From positions 1,054,001 through 1,118,000 of the forward strand of contig NZ_CP133264.1 in assembly GCF_030915445.1 (NCBI RefSeq): DNA of 64,000 bases, given 5' to 3'. This DNA comes from Clostridium sp. OS1-26. Lineage in GTDB: Bacteria; Bacillota; Clostridia; Clostridiales; Clostridiaceae. Under the pieces are notes generated by a model. It saw only the letters and a program-made list of their open reading frames with translations, searched no databases and had not been told where the DNA came from. This document shows, one piece after another, positions 16,014-24,427 of the stretch (its first letter is position 1; every line of letters begins with the position of its first letter). The position numbers were made by a program, and so were the translations under genes.

Positions 16014-17317
16014 TTTTCATATCTATAGAATTCCTTAAAAGACTCTTCAGCATATATATAATCTTTTACTCCACCTAGTTCTCTTATTGAGTGCATTGAA
16101 AGAACAGCTAAACCCATATCTACTGAATGTATATTTACATGACTTGAAGATATAGGTCCAATGGTAGATCCTCCTTTTTCATCTGAGCGATTCACAAAGA
16201 ACTGAACTGGCACTCCTGCTATATCACATATGCTTTTATAAATAGCACTAGATATACTATCTGAAGTATAACTTTGATTTGCACTTACTTTTATTATTGG
16301 CCCCTTATTGATTATTGGCCTATTTACAGGATCGCTCTTTTCACCATAGTTTGGATGAAGCGCATGCCCTAAATCACATGATATCATGAAAGAATTTGAA
16401 AGAGCTCTGAAATAATCTTCTCTTCCTTTTCCCATTGAAATCATAATTCTCTCAAGTGTATTTGATAGCATTGGTGAATCTGCCCCTTGTTTGGTAGTAC
16501 TTCCAACTTCCTCATTGTCAAAACAAACCATAACGTTAGTAGTATTCCCTAGATCTACTTTAGTTAAAGCATTAATACCTGAGTGTACCATTATTAGATC
16601 ATCTAATCTTCCACAGGATATGAATTCATTATTTAGTCCTATAATGCTGCCTTTTTCATACTCATAAAGATATAAATCAAAATCTAATATATCTTCTTGT
16701 TCTATATTTAACTCGTCTGCAATAATTTTTATAAGATATTTTCCTTTTTCGAATTCTTCATTCACTAGTGAAAGTAGTGGTAATATATCTTTTTGTCTGT
16801 TTAACTCTACTCCTGAGTTCACGTTTCTATTCATATGTATAGCAAGATTAGGTATTATTAGAATTGGTCTTTTTACATTTAACAGTTTAACTTGCGGCAA
16901 AAAAGGATTTTCGCTTTTTATAGTTACTCTACCAGCTATAGATAGAGGTCTATCAAGCCAAGTATTTATTATCGGACCGCCATAAACTTCTGTGTTTAGT
17001 TTTACATATGCTCCTTCTACTTCCATATCAGGATTAGGCTTTACTCTGAAACCTGGTGAATCTGTGTGAGCACCTACTATTCTAAACCCTTCTTTTTCTA
17101 CTTCACTTTTTCCCACAACAAACGCAATTAATGCTGAATCGTATTTATTTAAAAAGTATTTGCCTCCTTTTTTTAAATCCCATTTATCTTCTTCTCTAAT
17201 CTCTTCAAATCCTCTGCTTAAAAGAATCTTTTTTACACTATCTACAGCATGAAATGCTGTAGGACTCTCATAAATAAAATCTACTAATTCCTGAGCTTTT
17301 TTTAATTCTTCTGTCAT
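16010..17317 (-). CDS. apeB: M18 family aminopeptidase
   Basis: A 435-residue zinc aminopeptidase of the aspartyl-aminopeptidase class, cytosolic, removing N-terminal (often acidic) residues from peptides. Family motifs include VGAHTDSPGFRVKPNP (metal histidine), CFDNEEVGSTTKQGAD (catalytic and metal acids), SCDLGHALHPNY and the C-terminal IGPISSSHVNIHSVDMG. I chose the ATG at 17317 because GGAGGA lies 7 bases upstream; the frame stays open for another 20 codons without a ribosome site. It appears monocistronic, its stop lying in the end of the 318-nt foldback. The symbol is by family analogy. Confidence 0.92.
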   Translation of the reverse strand: MTEELKKAQELVDFIYESPTAFHAVDSVKKILLSRGFEEIREEDKWDLKKGGKYFLNKYDSALIAFVVGKSEVEKEGFRIVGAHTDSPGFRVKPNPDMEVEGAYVKLNTEVYGGPIINTWLDRPLSIAGRVTIKSENPFLPQVKLLNVKRPILIIPNLAIHMNRNVNSGVELNRQKDILPLLSLVNEEFEKGKYLIKIIADELNIEQEDILDFDLYLYEYEKGSIIGLNNEFISCGRLDDLIMVHSGINALTKVDLGNTTNVMVCFDNEEVGSTTKQGADSPMLSNTLERIMISMGKGREDYFRALSNSFMISCDLGHALHPNYGEKSDPVNRPIINKGPIIKVSANQSYTSDSISSAIYKSICDIAGVPVQFFVNRSDEKGGSTIGPISSSHVNIHSVDMGLAVLSMHSIRELGGVKDYIYAEESFKEFYRYEK

Positions 17318-17541
17318 CACTATTCCTCCAAACTTAAAATTAAAATAAAAAACGATAACCCTCATTCTATTTTTCAATAAAAAATCAATACTTTATAATT
17401 ATAACAAAATATCACTTTTTTAGTAATAAAAAAGTATAGCTTTTCACTATAATCTTAAATAAAAATATTTTAAATAATATATCAAAACTAAGTGCTGTTG
17501 CATATTATATAATGATTGTAATTAGGTAGGAGAGTGTATTT

Positions 17542-17850
17542 ATGAAAGGTACTATTAGAAATATATTTCCAGGTGGAAATACTAGTTATGGATTCTATTC
17601 ATTTTATCAGTATATTATTGACCAGAACACTGCTAGAAGAAAAATTTGTATTAAGGGAGGTCCTGGTACTGGAAAATCAACTCTCATGAAAAAAGTAGGT
17701 GAATTCTTTAATTCTAAAGGATATGATATCGAATATCACCACTGCTCATCAGATAACAATTCCCTAGATGGTGTGGTAATTAAAGGTCTAAATGTTGCTA
17801 TACTTGATGGTACTGCACCTCATGTAGACTTTTCGCAAAGGCACCTTTAA
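17542..17850 (+). pseudogene. PRK06851-like P-loop ATPase, 5' half (interrupted)
   Basis: Codons 1-95 encode the N-terminal part of a two-P-loop ATPase, with Walker A GGPGTGKST at residues 39-47 and the segment LDGTAPHV at the break. After codon 95 the frame enters foreign DNA and ends seven codons later. An AGGAGAG site precedes the ATG. Joined at the 9-bp repeat to the part starting at 23586, it gives one 367-residue frame reading DGTAPHVVDPQNPG. Unless the element excises, only a 102-residue fragment would be made. The biochemical function of this family is not known to me. Confidence 0.9.
17819..17827. other. Left attachment site core (attL)
   Basis: CTCATGTAG follows GCAC of the ATPase gene. 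To its left is host sequence; to its right (ACTTTTCGC) the host reading frame is lost. The same 9 bases recur at the right end. The exact crossover dinucleotide cannot be set from sequence. Confidence 0.8.
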
Positions 17851-17860
17851 ATATTAAGCA

Positions 17861-19429
17861 TTAAAACTGCCAAAAAATCCATATATATTGTTCTAAGCTT
17901 TTTTTATTTTTTTCCCCTATTTCGATATAATCAATTAATTCATTTGCAATTGATCGTAAAAAATCTGTCGAACATTTATATTCTCCTATTAACTCTTCAT
18001 AATAATCAGAGGAAAAGTTTTTTTTACTTAAATTATTAATATTTGATTTTAATTCTTTTTTCTTTAATTGTAGACTATCTATTTCCTTTGAAAATAATGA
18101 ACTTAATTTATCAAATTGTGTTTTTGACATTTCGCCACTGATTTTATCAATATATGCATTCTTTAGTGCTTCATTTCTATAAATTATATCCCTTTCCAAT
18201 TTACATAGCTGTACATTTAACCTCTTTGACATGTTTGCAACATCACTATCCCTTGATAGTTTTTCAGCTAATTCATTAATGTTACAATATGAATTTATAT
18301 ATTTTGATACTTTTGCTAAAATTACTTTTTCTAATCTTTCTAAACTTATCGAGTGGCTCGTGCATAATCTTTTCTTTGTATCAATTAAATATTTTCTGCA
18401 CCTTAGGTAATTTTGACCTTTTCCATTGCAGTTCTTAGCCATCGTGCTCTTGCAATCTAAACATCTGACTTTCCCAGAAAACAAATGCGCCTTTCCATTT
18501 AAAGTACTTCTAACTCTAGAACTAATTCGTCTTTGAACGATTTCAAAAGTTCTTTTATCTATTATTGCTTCATGAGTATTCTCCACGATAATCCATTCTT
18601 TTTGCTTAAGAGTTTTTATTTTTTTAGATTTGTAATTTATTTTTTTGCACTTATGCTGCACCATATTGCCTATATATACTTGATTTTTTAGAATTCGTTT
18701 AATCGTAGTCTTATTCCAAAATCCATAATCATTCTTTAATGAGGAATTTTTATATCTCAATCCTTTTATTTGCTTGTATTTTGTAGGATTAGGTATATTT
18801 TTTTCATTTAGTATATTCGCTATACGTTGTGTTCCATTGCCATCTATATATAAACTAAATATTATTTTTACTATTTCTGCTGCATCTTTATCTATAATTA
18901 GCTTGTTTCTATCATCAGGATCTTTAGAATAACCATAGCAAGAAAATGATCCAATAAACTTACCTGCCTTTTGTTTCATACGAAAAGTAGCTTTAATTGA
19001 CTTTGAGATGTCTTCACAATACCATTCATTTATTAATCCGTTTATTTGACGTGATTTTTTATTGTTTTTATCAAGTGTGTCAACGCCATCAACAATAGCA
19101 ATAAATCTTATACCCCATTCTAAAAACTTATTATGGAGATATTTTTCTACCAATTCCATATCTCTTGTAAATCTCGATTGGGTTTTGCAAAGTATGATAT
19201 TAAACTTATTCAGTTCCGCATCTCTAATCATTTTATTAAACTCTGGTCTATCCACGTCAAGCCCTGAATAGTCATCATCACTATATATTTTGTAAATATC
19301 CCAATCTTTTTCTAAAGCATACTTCATTAATAAGTTTTTCTGATTTTGTATACTCTCACTATCATCCATATAACTTTTCTTGTTTTTATCCTCATCGCTT
19401 AATCTGCAATAAATAGCAACCTTATTCAT
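17861..19429 (-). CDS. Large serine recombinase / integrase
   Basis: About 522 residues from the ATG at 19429 (GAGGTG upstream; the in-frame GTG at 19441 overlaps that site). The N-terminal resolvase domain (about 1-150) has the catalytic serine in IYCRLSDEDK (S11) and the arginine-rich TQSRFTRDMELVEKYL. A recombinase domain follows (GYSKDP ... GTQRIANILNEKNIPNP ... ILKNQVYIGN). Next is a zinc-ribbon with CLDC and a later CRK...CTSH pair (about 305-350), then a coiled-coil-rich tail. Such enzymes join attP and attB in one direction, and need a directionality factor for excision. It lies at the left edge of the element and appears intact. Confidence 0.95.
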   Translation of the reverse strand: MNKVAIYCRLSDEDKNKKSYMDDSESIQNQKNLLMKYALEKDWDIYKIYSDDDYSGLDVDRPEFNKMIRDAELNKFNIILCKTQSRFTRDMELVEKYLHNKFLEWGIRFIAIVDGVDTLDKNNKKSRQINGLINEWYCEDISKSIKATFRMKQKAGKFIGSFSCYGYSKDPDDRNKLIIDKDAAEIVKIIFSLYIDGNGTQRIANILNEKNIPNPTKYKQIKGLRYKNSSLKNDYGFWNKTTIKRILKNQVYIGNMVQHKCKKINYKSKKIKTLKQKEWIIVENTHEAIIDKRTFEIVQRRISSRVRSTLNGKAHLFSGKVRCLDCKSTMAKNCNGKGQNYLRCRKYLIDTKKRLCTSHSISLERLEKVILAKVSKYINSYCNINELAEKLSRDSDVANMSKRLNVQLCKLERDIIYRNEALKNAYIDKISGEMSKTQFDKLSSLFSKEIDSLQLKKKELKSNINNLSKKNFSSDYYEELIGEYKCSTDFLRSIANELIDYIEIGEKNKKSLEQYIWIFWQF

Positions 19430-19475
19430 TCTGTTAAGCACCTCATTTATATTACTTGAAATATAGAATGTATTA

Positions 19476-19604
19476 TTAATTCATACTTTTTTCTTTACTT
19501 TTTATTATTTTATAAATTAAGCCTTCTAAAATCTTTTTCCTTTCATCTTCATCTTTATTTTTAAATGTTTCATACATTTTAAGTTCAATTTCTTTTTTTT
19601 TCAT
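19476..19604 (-). CDS. 42-residue charged protein upstream of the recombinase; candidate directionality factor
   Basis: ATG at 19604 is preceded by a strong GGGGGGA site. The frame runs 42 codons (MKKKEIELKMYETFKNKDED... ending KSKEKSMN) to TAA at 19476, about 46 bases before the recombinase start and on the same strand. It is lysine/glutamate-rich and probably helical, with no membrane segment or cysteines. I recognise no family. Its size, strand and position match small recombination directionality factors that partner large serine integrases (for example SprB with SprA), but that role is inference. Translation itself is well supported by the ribosome site. Confidence 0.6.
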   Translation of the reverse strand: MKKKEIELKMYETFKNKDEDERKKILEGLIYKIIKSKEKSMN

Positions 19605-19657
19605 AAAAAATCCCCCCATATTAAAATATGAGAGGACTGACCAAAATATATCAAATT

Positions 19658-20947
19658 TTATGCTGCGCTACCTTCAACAGAAGTGCTCTTTAATGACTTA
19701 AAGTATTTATGTCCTTTTTCTTCATCATATTGTTTTTCCCATTTTGATATAACTACAACAGCTAATGAGTTTCCAACAACGTTTACTGCTGTTCTTGCCA
19801 TATCAAGTATACGGTCAATTCCTGCAATAAATGCTAGTCCTTCTAGTGGAATACCTACAGAACCAAGCGTAGCTAGTAATACAACGAATGATACTCCTGG
19901 AACTCCTGCTATACCTTTTGAAGTAAGCATCAATACGACAACCAAATTAACTTGTTGAAATATTGATAGATGAATTCCATACATTTGTGCAATAAATATT
20001 GCTGCAATTGCTTGGTAAAGTGTAGAACCATCAAGATTAAATGAATATCCTGTTGGAACAACGAATGTTGCAATCGCTTTTGGACATCCGAATTTTTCCA
20101 TTTTCTCCATTATCTTAGGTAACACTGTTTCTGAACTTGCTGTACTGTATGCAAGAATAAGCTCATCCTTTAAAATCCTTAAAATTGTTAAAATATTTGT
20201 TCCTGCTATTTTTGCTACAGTTCCAAGAACAACAAGAACGAAGAATATCATAGCGCCATAAGTAGTAATAGCTAATTTAGCAAGTGGAATTAGTGATTTA
20301 ACTCCAAACTTGGAAACGGTTACTCCGATTAGTGCAAATACTCCAAATGGGGCAACTTTCATAATTTGGTTAGTTACCCAGAACATTGCATCAGCAGTTC
20401 CTTGGCATATTTTAAGAACAGGTTTTCCTTTCTCCCCAATAGCAGCAACCCCTAAACCAAACATAACTGAGAAGAAAATAACCGCAAGCATATCTCCTTT
20501 AGCTAAAGCATCCACAACATTTGTAGGAACTATATTTACAAATGTATCCGCAAAGCTGTGATGAGCCACTGTTTGAGTTGTATTCATATAGCTTGAAATA
20601 TTAGTTTTTACAAGCTCATGCATATTAATACCAGTTCCTGGATGGAATACATTTGCAATAACTAGTCCAAGAACAATAGCAACTGTAGTAACTATTTCAA
20701 AATAAAGTATTGTCTTTCCACCTAGCCTACCAACTTGCTTTATATCTCCAGCTCCTGCAATTCCAACAACAAGTGCTGAGAATACAATTGGTACAACTAT
20801 CATTTTAATTAAACGTAGAAAGATATCTCCAATTGGTTGCAAGTAAACTCCAACTGCTGGATTACCATAAAACACAGCGCCAACTGTAATACCAAGAATT
20901 AGACCGATAAGAATTTGTGTCGCTAACCCAAGTTTAAATTTTTTCAT
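19658..20947 (-). CDS. gltP: Dicarboxylate/amino acid:cation symporter (glutamate/aspartate type)
   Basis: 429-residue membrane carrier of the DAACS family (GltP/GltT/DctA), importing glutamate, aspartate or C4-dicarboxylates with H+ or Na+. Diagnostic segments are the serine-rich reentrant loop AYSTASSETVLPKIME, the cation/substrate motif GYSFNLDGSTLYQA (the NMDGT-type site, here NLDGS), the second loop SKGIAGVPGVSFVV, and the C-terminal GIDRILDMARTAVNVVGN, with aspartate and arginine as expected for acidic substrates. It is element cargo, divergent from the GlnK/GlnL-like pair, with 385 bp rich in inverted repeats between. Intact. The exact substrate cannot be told; glutamate is favoured by context. 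Confidence 0.93.
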   Translation of the reverse strand: MKKFKLGLATQILIGLILGITVGAVFYGNPAVGVYLQPIGDIFLRLIKMIVVPIVFSALVVGIAGAGDIKQVGRLGGKTILYFEIVTTVAIVLGLVIANVFHPGTGINMHELVKTNISSYMNTTQTVAHHSFADTFVNIVPTNVVDALAKGDMLAVIFFSVMFGLGVAAIGEKGKPVLKICQGTADAMFWVTNQIMKVAPFGVFALIGVTVSKFGVKSLIPLAKLAITTYGAMIFFVLVVLGTVAKIAGTNILTILRILKDELILAYSTASSETVLPKIMEKMEKFGCPKAIATFVVPTGYSFNLDGSTLYQAIAAIFIAQMYGIHLSIFQQVNLVVVLMLTSKGIAGVPGVSFVVLLATLGSVGIPLEGLAFIAGIDRILDMARTAVNVVGNSLAVVVISKWEKQYDEEKGHKYFKSLKSTSVEGSAA

Positions 20948-21024
20948 TCTATCTCACCTTTCTCTTTTAATTATTATTTTCCATCTTATGCTTTAATAAT
21001 CGCACTATTAGTTTCTATATTAGA

Positions 21025-21048
21025 ATTTTATAGTCCAAACTATAAAAT
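21025..21048. promoter_or_regulatory. Inverted repeat 1 upstream of gltP (possible operator)
   Basis: Perfect 9-bp arms ATTTTATAG / CTATAAAAT around a 6-base centre, about 80 bp upstream of the gltP start. CTATAAAAT recurs at 21060-21068, exactly 20 bp (two helical turns) from the copy at 21040. It could be a regulator site; GlnL-type regulators bind spaced direct repeats. Confidence 0.4.
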
Positions 21049-21090
21049 CTAACGAAAATCTATAAAATAGTTTTTGAAATTTTTAAAAAT

Positions 21091-21133
21091 AACTATAATT
21101 AAATCATTTCTGCCAAATGATTTAATTATAGTT
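21091..21133. promoter_or_regulatory. Perfect 19-bp inverted repeat between gltP and glnK
   Basis: AACTATAATTAAATCATTT, a 5-base centre (CTGCC), then the exact complement. It lies between divergent genes, so it is not an end-of-gene terminator. It may be an operator or a transcribed leader hairpin. Such perfect symmetry in an otherwise random AT-rich spacer suggests selection. Confidence 0.55.
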
Positions 21134-21274
21134 GTAATTATTTAAAGTATAAATCATTCTGATAAATAACAGATATGCTCTTCTAAAATTCAATTTAGTA
21201 TATTAATTGCTTTCAGATGCCTTACCTTAGTAAGTACAAAAATTTATCATTATACTGGTATATTGACATTTTTT

Positions 21275-21301
21275 TTGATATTCTTATTTACAGAATATCA
21301 A
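21275..21301. promoter_or_regulatory. Inverted repeat 3 just upstream of the sensor gene
   Basis: Perfect 9-bp arms TTGATATTC / GAATATCAA around 9 bases, overlapping a possible promoter with TTGACA at 21263-21268, and 32 bp before the TTG start. It could be an autoregulatory site. Confidence 0.4.
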
Positions 21302-21332
21302 TTTATACTAAATTTAAGGGAGTGTAGACTAG

Positions 21333-22627
21333 TTGAAGAATATTTCATTAAAGGGAAACTTGTTTATTATTATTTTAATGATTATTGTAGTGCCTTTAGC
21401 TGGTGAATTAAAGCTATATCCTTTTCCTAACACCTTTAGGATTAGCTTTGGTATTCCAATATTTTTCTTGCTTTTACTAGGAATACGAAGAATACCTTTA
21501 GTTATATGTGGAATTCTTGTTGGAGCTTCTGTTATCCTGTTTCGAATCGCTTTAGATTCTAGTACTGGAGGACTTCTATTTGATTATTCTTTTACACTTC
21601 ATTTTCCAACATTTTTTTATTATATAACTTATTCTTACATGTTTCATATAACTCGACTGAATAACTTACATCGTCATCCACTGGTAGTTGGCCTTTTATC
21701 TGTTATAATAGAAACAGCTTCAAGCATTGTTGAGTTATCTATTAGGCACTACTTTTTAAGAGATATTATTACTTTGCCTATTTTAAATGAAGTTGTCATT
21801 ATTGCTATTATAAGGAGCTTCTTCGCTCTCGGGTTTTTTTATGCCATAAAACTTCATGAAGCTGAAATATCATCAATACAACAGCAAAAGCAGAATCGGC
21901 ATATGCTTTTGCTTATATCTGGTTTATATGAAGAATCTATTCAGCTAAAAAAGTCTCTGAAAGATGCTGAGGAAATTACGAGAGATTGTTATGAACTATA
22001 TCAGAACTTACTAAATAACAAATGTTCCTTAAGCTCAGAAGAACTGACGCAAAAATATTGGGCATTGCTGGTCAAGTACATGAAATCAAAAAGGATAACC
22101 AAAGAATCTATTCTGGGCTTGCTGAGATGATTTCTGCAGAAAATTCAACAGATTATATGAGCATAACTGAAATAGGTAATATTATTATTCAAACAAATCA
22201 TAAATATGCTCAGTCTTTGGGAAAAGATATTAAATTTATTTTAAATATTGAGGATTCAATACCTCCTCTACATGTTTATACTACTTTATCCCTTGTAAAC
22301 AATTTAGTTTCTAATGCTGTAGAATCCATAAAAGATACAGGTTTAATAAAAATATCTATTAGCAGAAATGCAGGGGATATTGAATTCAAAGTTTTCGATA
22401 CCGGTGAAGGCATTCCAAAACGAAAAACTGAATTAATTTTTAAACCAGGATATACTACGAAATATGATGTGACTGGTAAGCCTTCGACTGGCATGGGCCT
22501 TCCCTACGCTAAAGAAGTAGTAACTAATCTTAAAGGCTGCATTTTTATTGAGAGTAACCCTGAAAAAAATGAAACCGTTTTTACAATACAATTACCAATT
22601 AGTAGTCTAGTGGAGAAAGGGTGGTAA
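21333..22627 (+). CDS. GlnK (YcbA)-like sensor histidine kinase, frameshifted
   Basis: The start is TTG at 21333 behind AAGGGAG. Six or so membrane segments (residues about 5-180) lead into a coiled linker and a GHKL kinase: H-box GQVHEIKKDNQRIYSGL, N-box LVNNLVSNAVESI, G1 FDTGEGIPKR and G2 STGMGLPYAK. The phosphoacceptor region matches the B. subtilis glutamine sensor GlnK/YcbA. The frame breaks after LSSEELTQK at the A5 run near 22052; one more A would join the halves (431 residues), the second half reading ILGIAGQVHE. The stop lies 1 base before the regulator ATG. The break may be an assembly error, decay or slippage. Confidence 0.85.
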
Positions 22628-22628
22628 T

Positions 22629-23549
22629 ATGAGATTTTTTATTGTTGACGATGATGAGGCTATCCGCTCAATGTTAGCTGAAATAATTGAGGATTATGAT
22701 CTTGGTGAGGTTGTTGGCGAAGCAGATAATGGTTCTATTATAGATAATCACTTACTTAGCCTTAAGAAAGTAGATATTCTTATTATTGACTTATTAATGC
22801 CTATTAAAGATGGAATTCAAACCATACACGATTTAAATGGAGATTTTCTCGGAAAAATCATCATGATTTCTCAGGTTGAAGATAAAGAAATGGTTGGCAA
22901 GGCGTATTCTTTGGGCGTTGAATATTACATTACTAAGCCAATTAATCGTTTAGAAGTAATAAGTGTTATTAAAAAAGTAGTTGAACATATAAAACTGCAA
23001 AAATCTATATACGATATTCAAAAAACCTTGAATATATTAGAGTTTGGTAAACAAAAACACAAAAATGAGAATGATTTTATAAATAAAAATATAACCTTAG
23101 CTGGTCAGTTTCTATTAACAGAATTAGGAATGATCGGAGAAAGTGGAAGCAAAGATTTGTTAGATATGTTAGAATACTTATTTCAACAGGAGAATCAAAC
23201 TCCCTTTGAACATGAGTTTCCTCCTCTTAAGGACATCTTTACTACTATAGCAAGCAAGAAATTAGGGATATCAGCTACTGCTGTAGATTTACAAAAGGAG
23301 ATAAAAGCTTCTGAGCAGAGAGTTAGGCGGGCAATATTTCAGGCTTTAAATCACCTTGCTTCTCTTGGGCTTACTGATTATTCCAACCCTAAATTTGAGG
23401 AGTATGCAACAAAGTTCTTTGACTTTACTGAAATTAGAAAAGTAATGTTGGAATTGGAAAATGACACTAAACCTTCAATATCTCGAATTCGTATTAATAC
23501 AAAAAAATTTGTTAGAGTTCTTTATTTAGAATCTAAAAAAAGAATGTAA
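22629..23549 (+). CDS. GlnL (YcbB)-like response regulator
   Basis: 306 residues. The receiver domain (1-120) has acidic D7-D9, phosphoacceptor D54 in LIIDLLMP, S81 and K103 in ITKPIN. The C-terminal half (about 150-300) is of the YcbB type, with a helical DNA-binding region including SEQRVRRAIFQALNHLASLG. In B. subtilis the GlnK-GlnL pair senses glutamine and activates uptake genes; here it sits divergent to a glutamate-type symporter, which is its likely target. The start is set by AAGGGTGG just upstream. It is the last element gene, ending 28 bases before the right junction. Confidence 0.9.
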   Translation: MRFFIVDDDEAIRSMLAEIIEDYDLGEVVGEADNGSIIDNHLLSLKKVDILIIDLLMPIKDGIQTIHDLNGDFLGKIIMISQVEDKEMVGKAYSLGVEYYITKPINRLEVISVIKKVVEHIKLQKSIYDIQKTLNILEFGKQKHKNENDFINKNITLAGQFLLTELGMIGESGSKDLLDMLEYLFQQENQTPFEHEFPPLKDIFTTIASKKLGISATAVDLQKEIKASEQRVRRAIFQALNHLASLGLTDYSNPKFEEYATKFFDFTEIRKVMLELENDTKPSISRIRINTKKFVRVLYLESKKRM

Positions 23550-23577
23550 TTCTTCATGTGTCTTTAAGAAACCTTAT

Positions 23578-23586
23578 CTCATGTAG
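23578..23586. other. Right attachment site core (attR)
   Basis: CTCATGTAG, followed directly by TGGACCCTCAAAATCC, which continues the ATPase frame as VDPQNP. To the left (AACCTTAT) is element sequence. It matches attL for exactly 9 bases; the flanking bases differ on both sides. Confidence 0.8.
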
Positions 23587-24404
23587 TGGACCCTCAAAAT
23601 CCAGGTGCAGTAGATGAAGTATTAAATATGGGAGCTCATTGGAATGAAGAAGGTTTTAAAAAATATAGAGAAAATATAATAAAGACAAACAAGCAGATTC
23701 AAGCTACATTTCAAAGAGCATATAGATTTATAGGCGCTGCAAAGCTTGTACATGATGATTGGAGTAATTATAATAAAGTTTTTTTAGACTATTCAAAGTT
23801 GGCATCATTAGAAGAAGACCTAAAGAGTAAGATTTTATCTCAATATGAGCCTACTGATATAGGAAATGAAAGGCACTTATTTGCTACAGCATTTACACCT
23901 AATGGTATTATAACTTTCATGGATGAGCTATGTGCTGATTGTGAAAAAGTATATGTATTAAACGGTGGACCAGGTACCGGTAAAACACAAATTCTAAAAT
24001 TTATGGTCAATGAATCCTTAAAAAGAGGTCTCTTTGTTGAAGTATATCATGATCCTCTTATTCCTGAAAGAATTGAACACATTATTATACCAGATTTAAA
24101 AGTTGCAATAGTAACTTCAAATGAAATAAACAATAAGAAATTTAATGGTATCCAAATTTATATGGAAAATATTGTAGACTATTCTCTTGTTGATAAAGAT
24201 GAATTACAAAGAGATAAAGAGATCTTTTATGATCTTTTAAATAGAGGGCTTTCTATTATATCCTCTGCTAAAAAACTTCATGATGATCTTGAAATATATT
24301 ATATAGGAAATATGATTTTTAAAGATATAGATGAGACTTATAATAATTTAATAAATAAACTTTTAAAATATGAAGAAGATTATAAGAAAGAACAGGGTTT
24401 ATAA
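23586..24404 (+). pseudogene. PRK06851-like P-loop ATPase, 3' half (interrupted)
   Basis: 272 codons continue the ATPase from VDPQNPGAVDEVLNMG. A second Walker A, GGPGTGKTQ, lies at joined residues 222-230; the duplicated P-loop domains are typical of this family. The first codon GTG is simply the host valine codon at the junction; no ribosome site precedes it, so separate translation is unlikely. No mutations other than the insertion are visible, which argues that the gene is still selected and may be rebuilt by excision. It ends in a strong hairpin terminator. Confidence 0.9.
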
Positions 24405-24427
24405 CCATAAACCCTGTTCTTTCTTAT
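24382..24427. terminator. Bidirectional terminator between the ATPase gene and hydE
   Basis: A perfect 20-bp stem with a 6-base loop overlaps the stop codons of both converging genes; on the plus strand a T7 run follows. Confidence 0.88.

Larger units (their letters stand above)
17819..23586. mobile_element. 5.76-kb serine-recombinase intervening element inside the ATPase gene
   Basis: The element is bounded by CTCATGTAG at 17819-17827 and 23578-23586, a spacing of 5,759 bp. Its contents, left to right, are a large serine recombinase (minus), a 42-residue protein (minus), a glutamate/dicarboxylate symporter (minus), and a GlnK/GlnL-like sensor and regulator (plus). Removing one repeat unit restores the host frame exactly. 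The recombinase ends about 34 bp from the left junction, as in many integrase-type elements. No phage structural, conjugation or replication genes are present. Mobility is inferred from structure alone. Confidence 0.9.

Noticed and set aside
17501..17513. Possible mother-cell (sigma-E/K) promoter upstream of the split ATPase gene
   Set aside because: CATATTATA fits a sigma-K-like -10 pattern, but I found no matching -35 at the right distance, and a TATAAT overlaps it. The evidence does not separate sporulation from vegetative control.
17819..23586. Conjugative transposon or prophage remnant
   Set aside because: Apart from the recombinase and small protein, only a transporter and two-component system are present; there are no capsid, terminase, relaxase or replication genes.
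23586..24404. Treating the 3' ATPase half as an independent gene
   Set aside because: Its first GTG is the host valine codon at the junction, no ribosome site precedes it, and the frame joins exactly to the 5' half.
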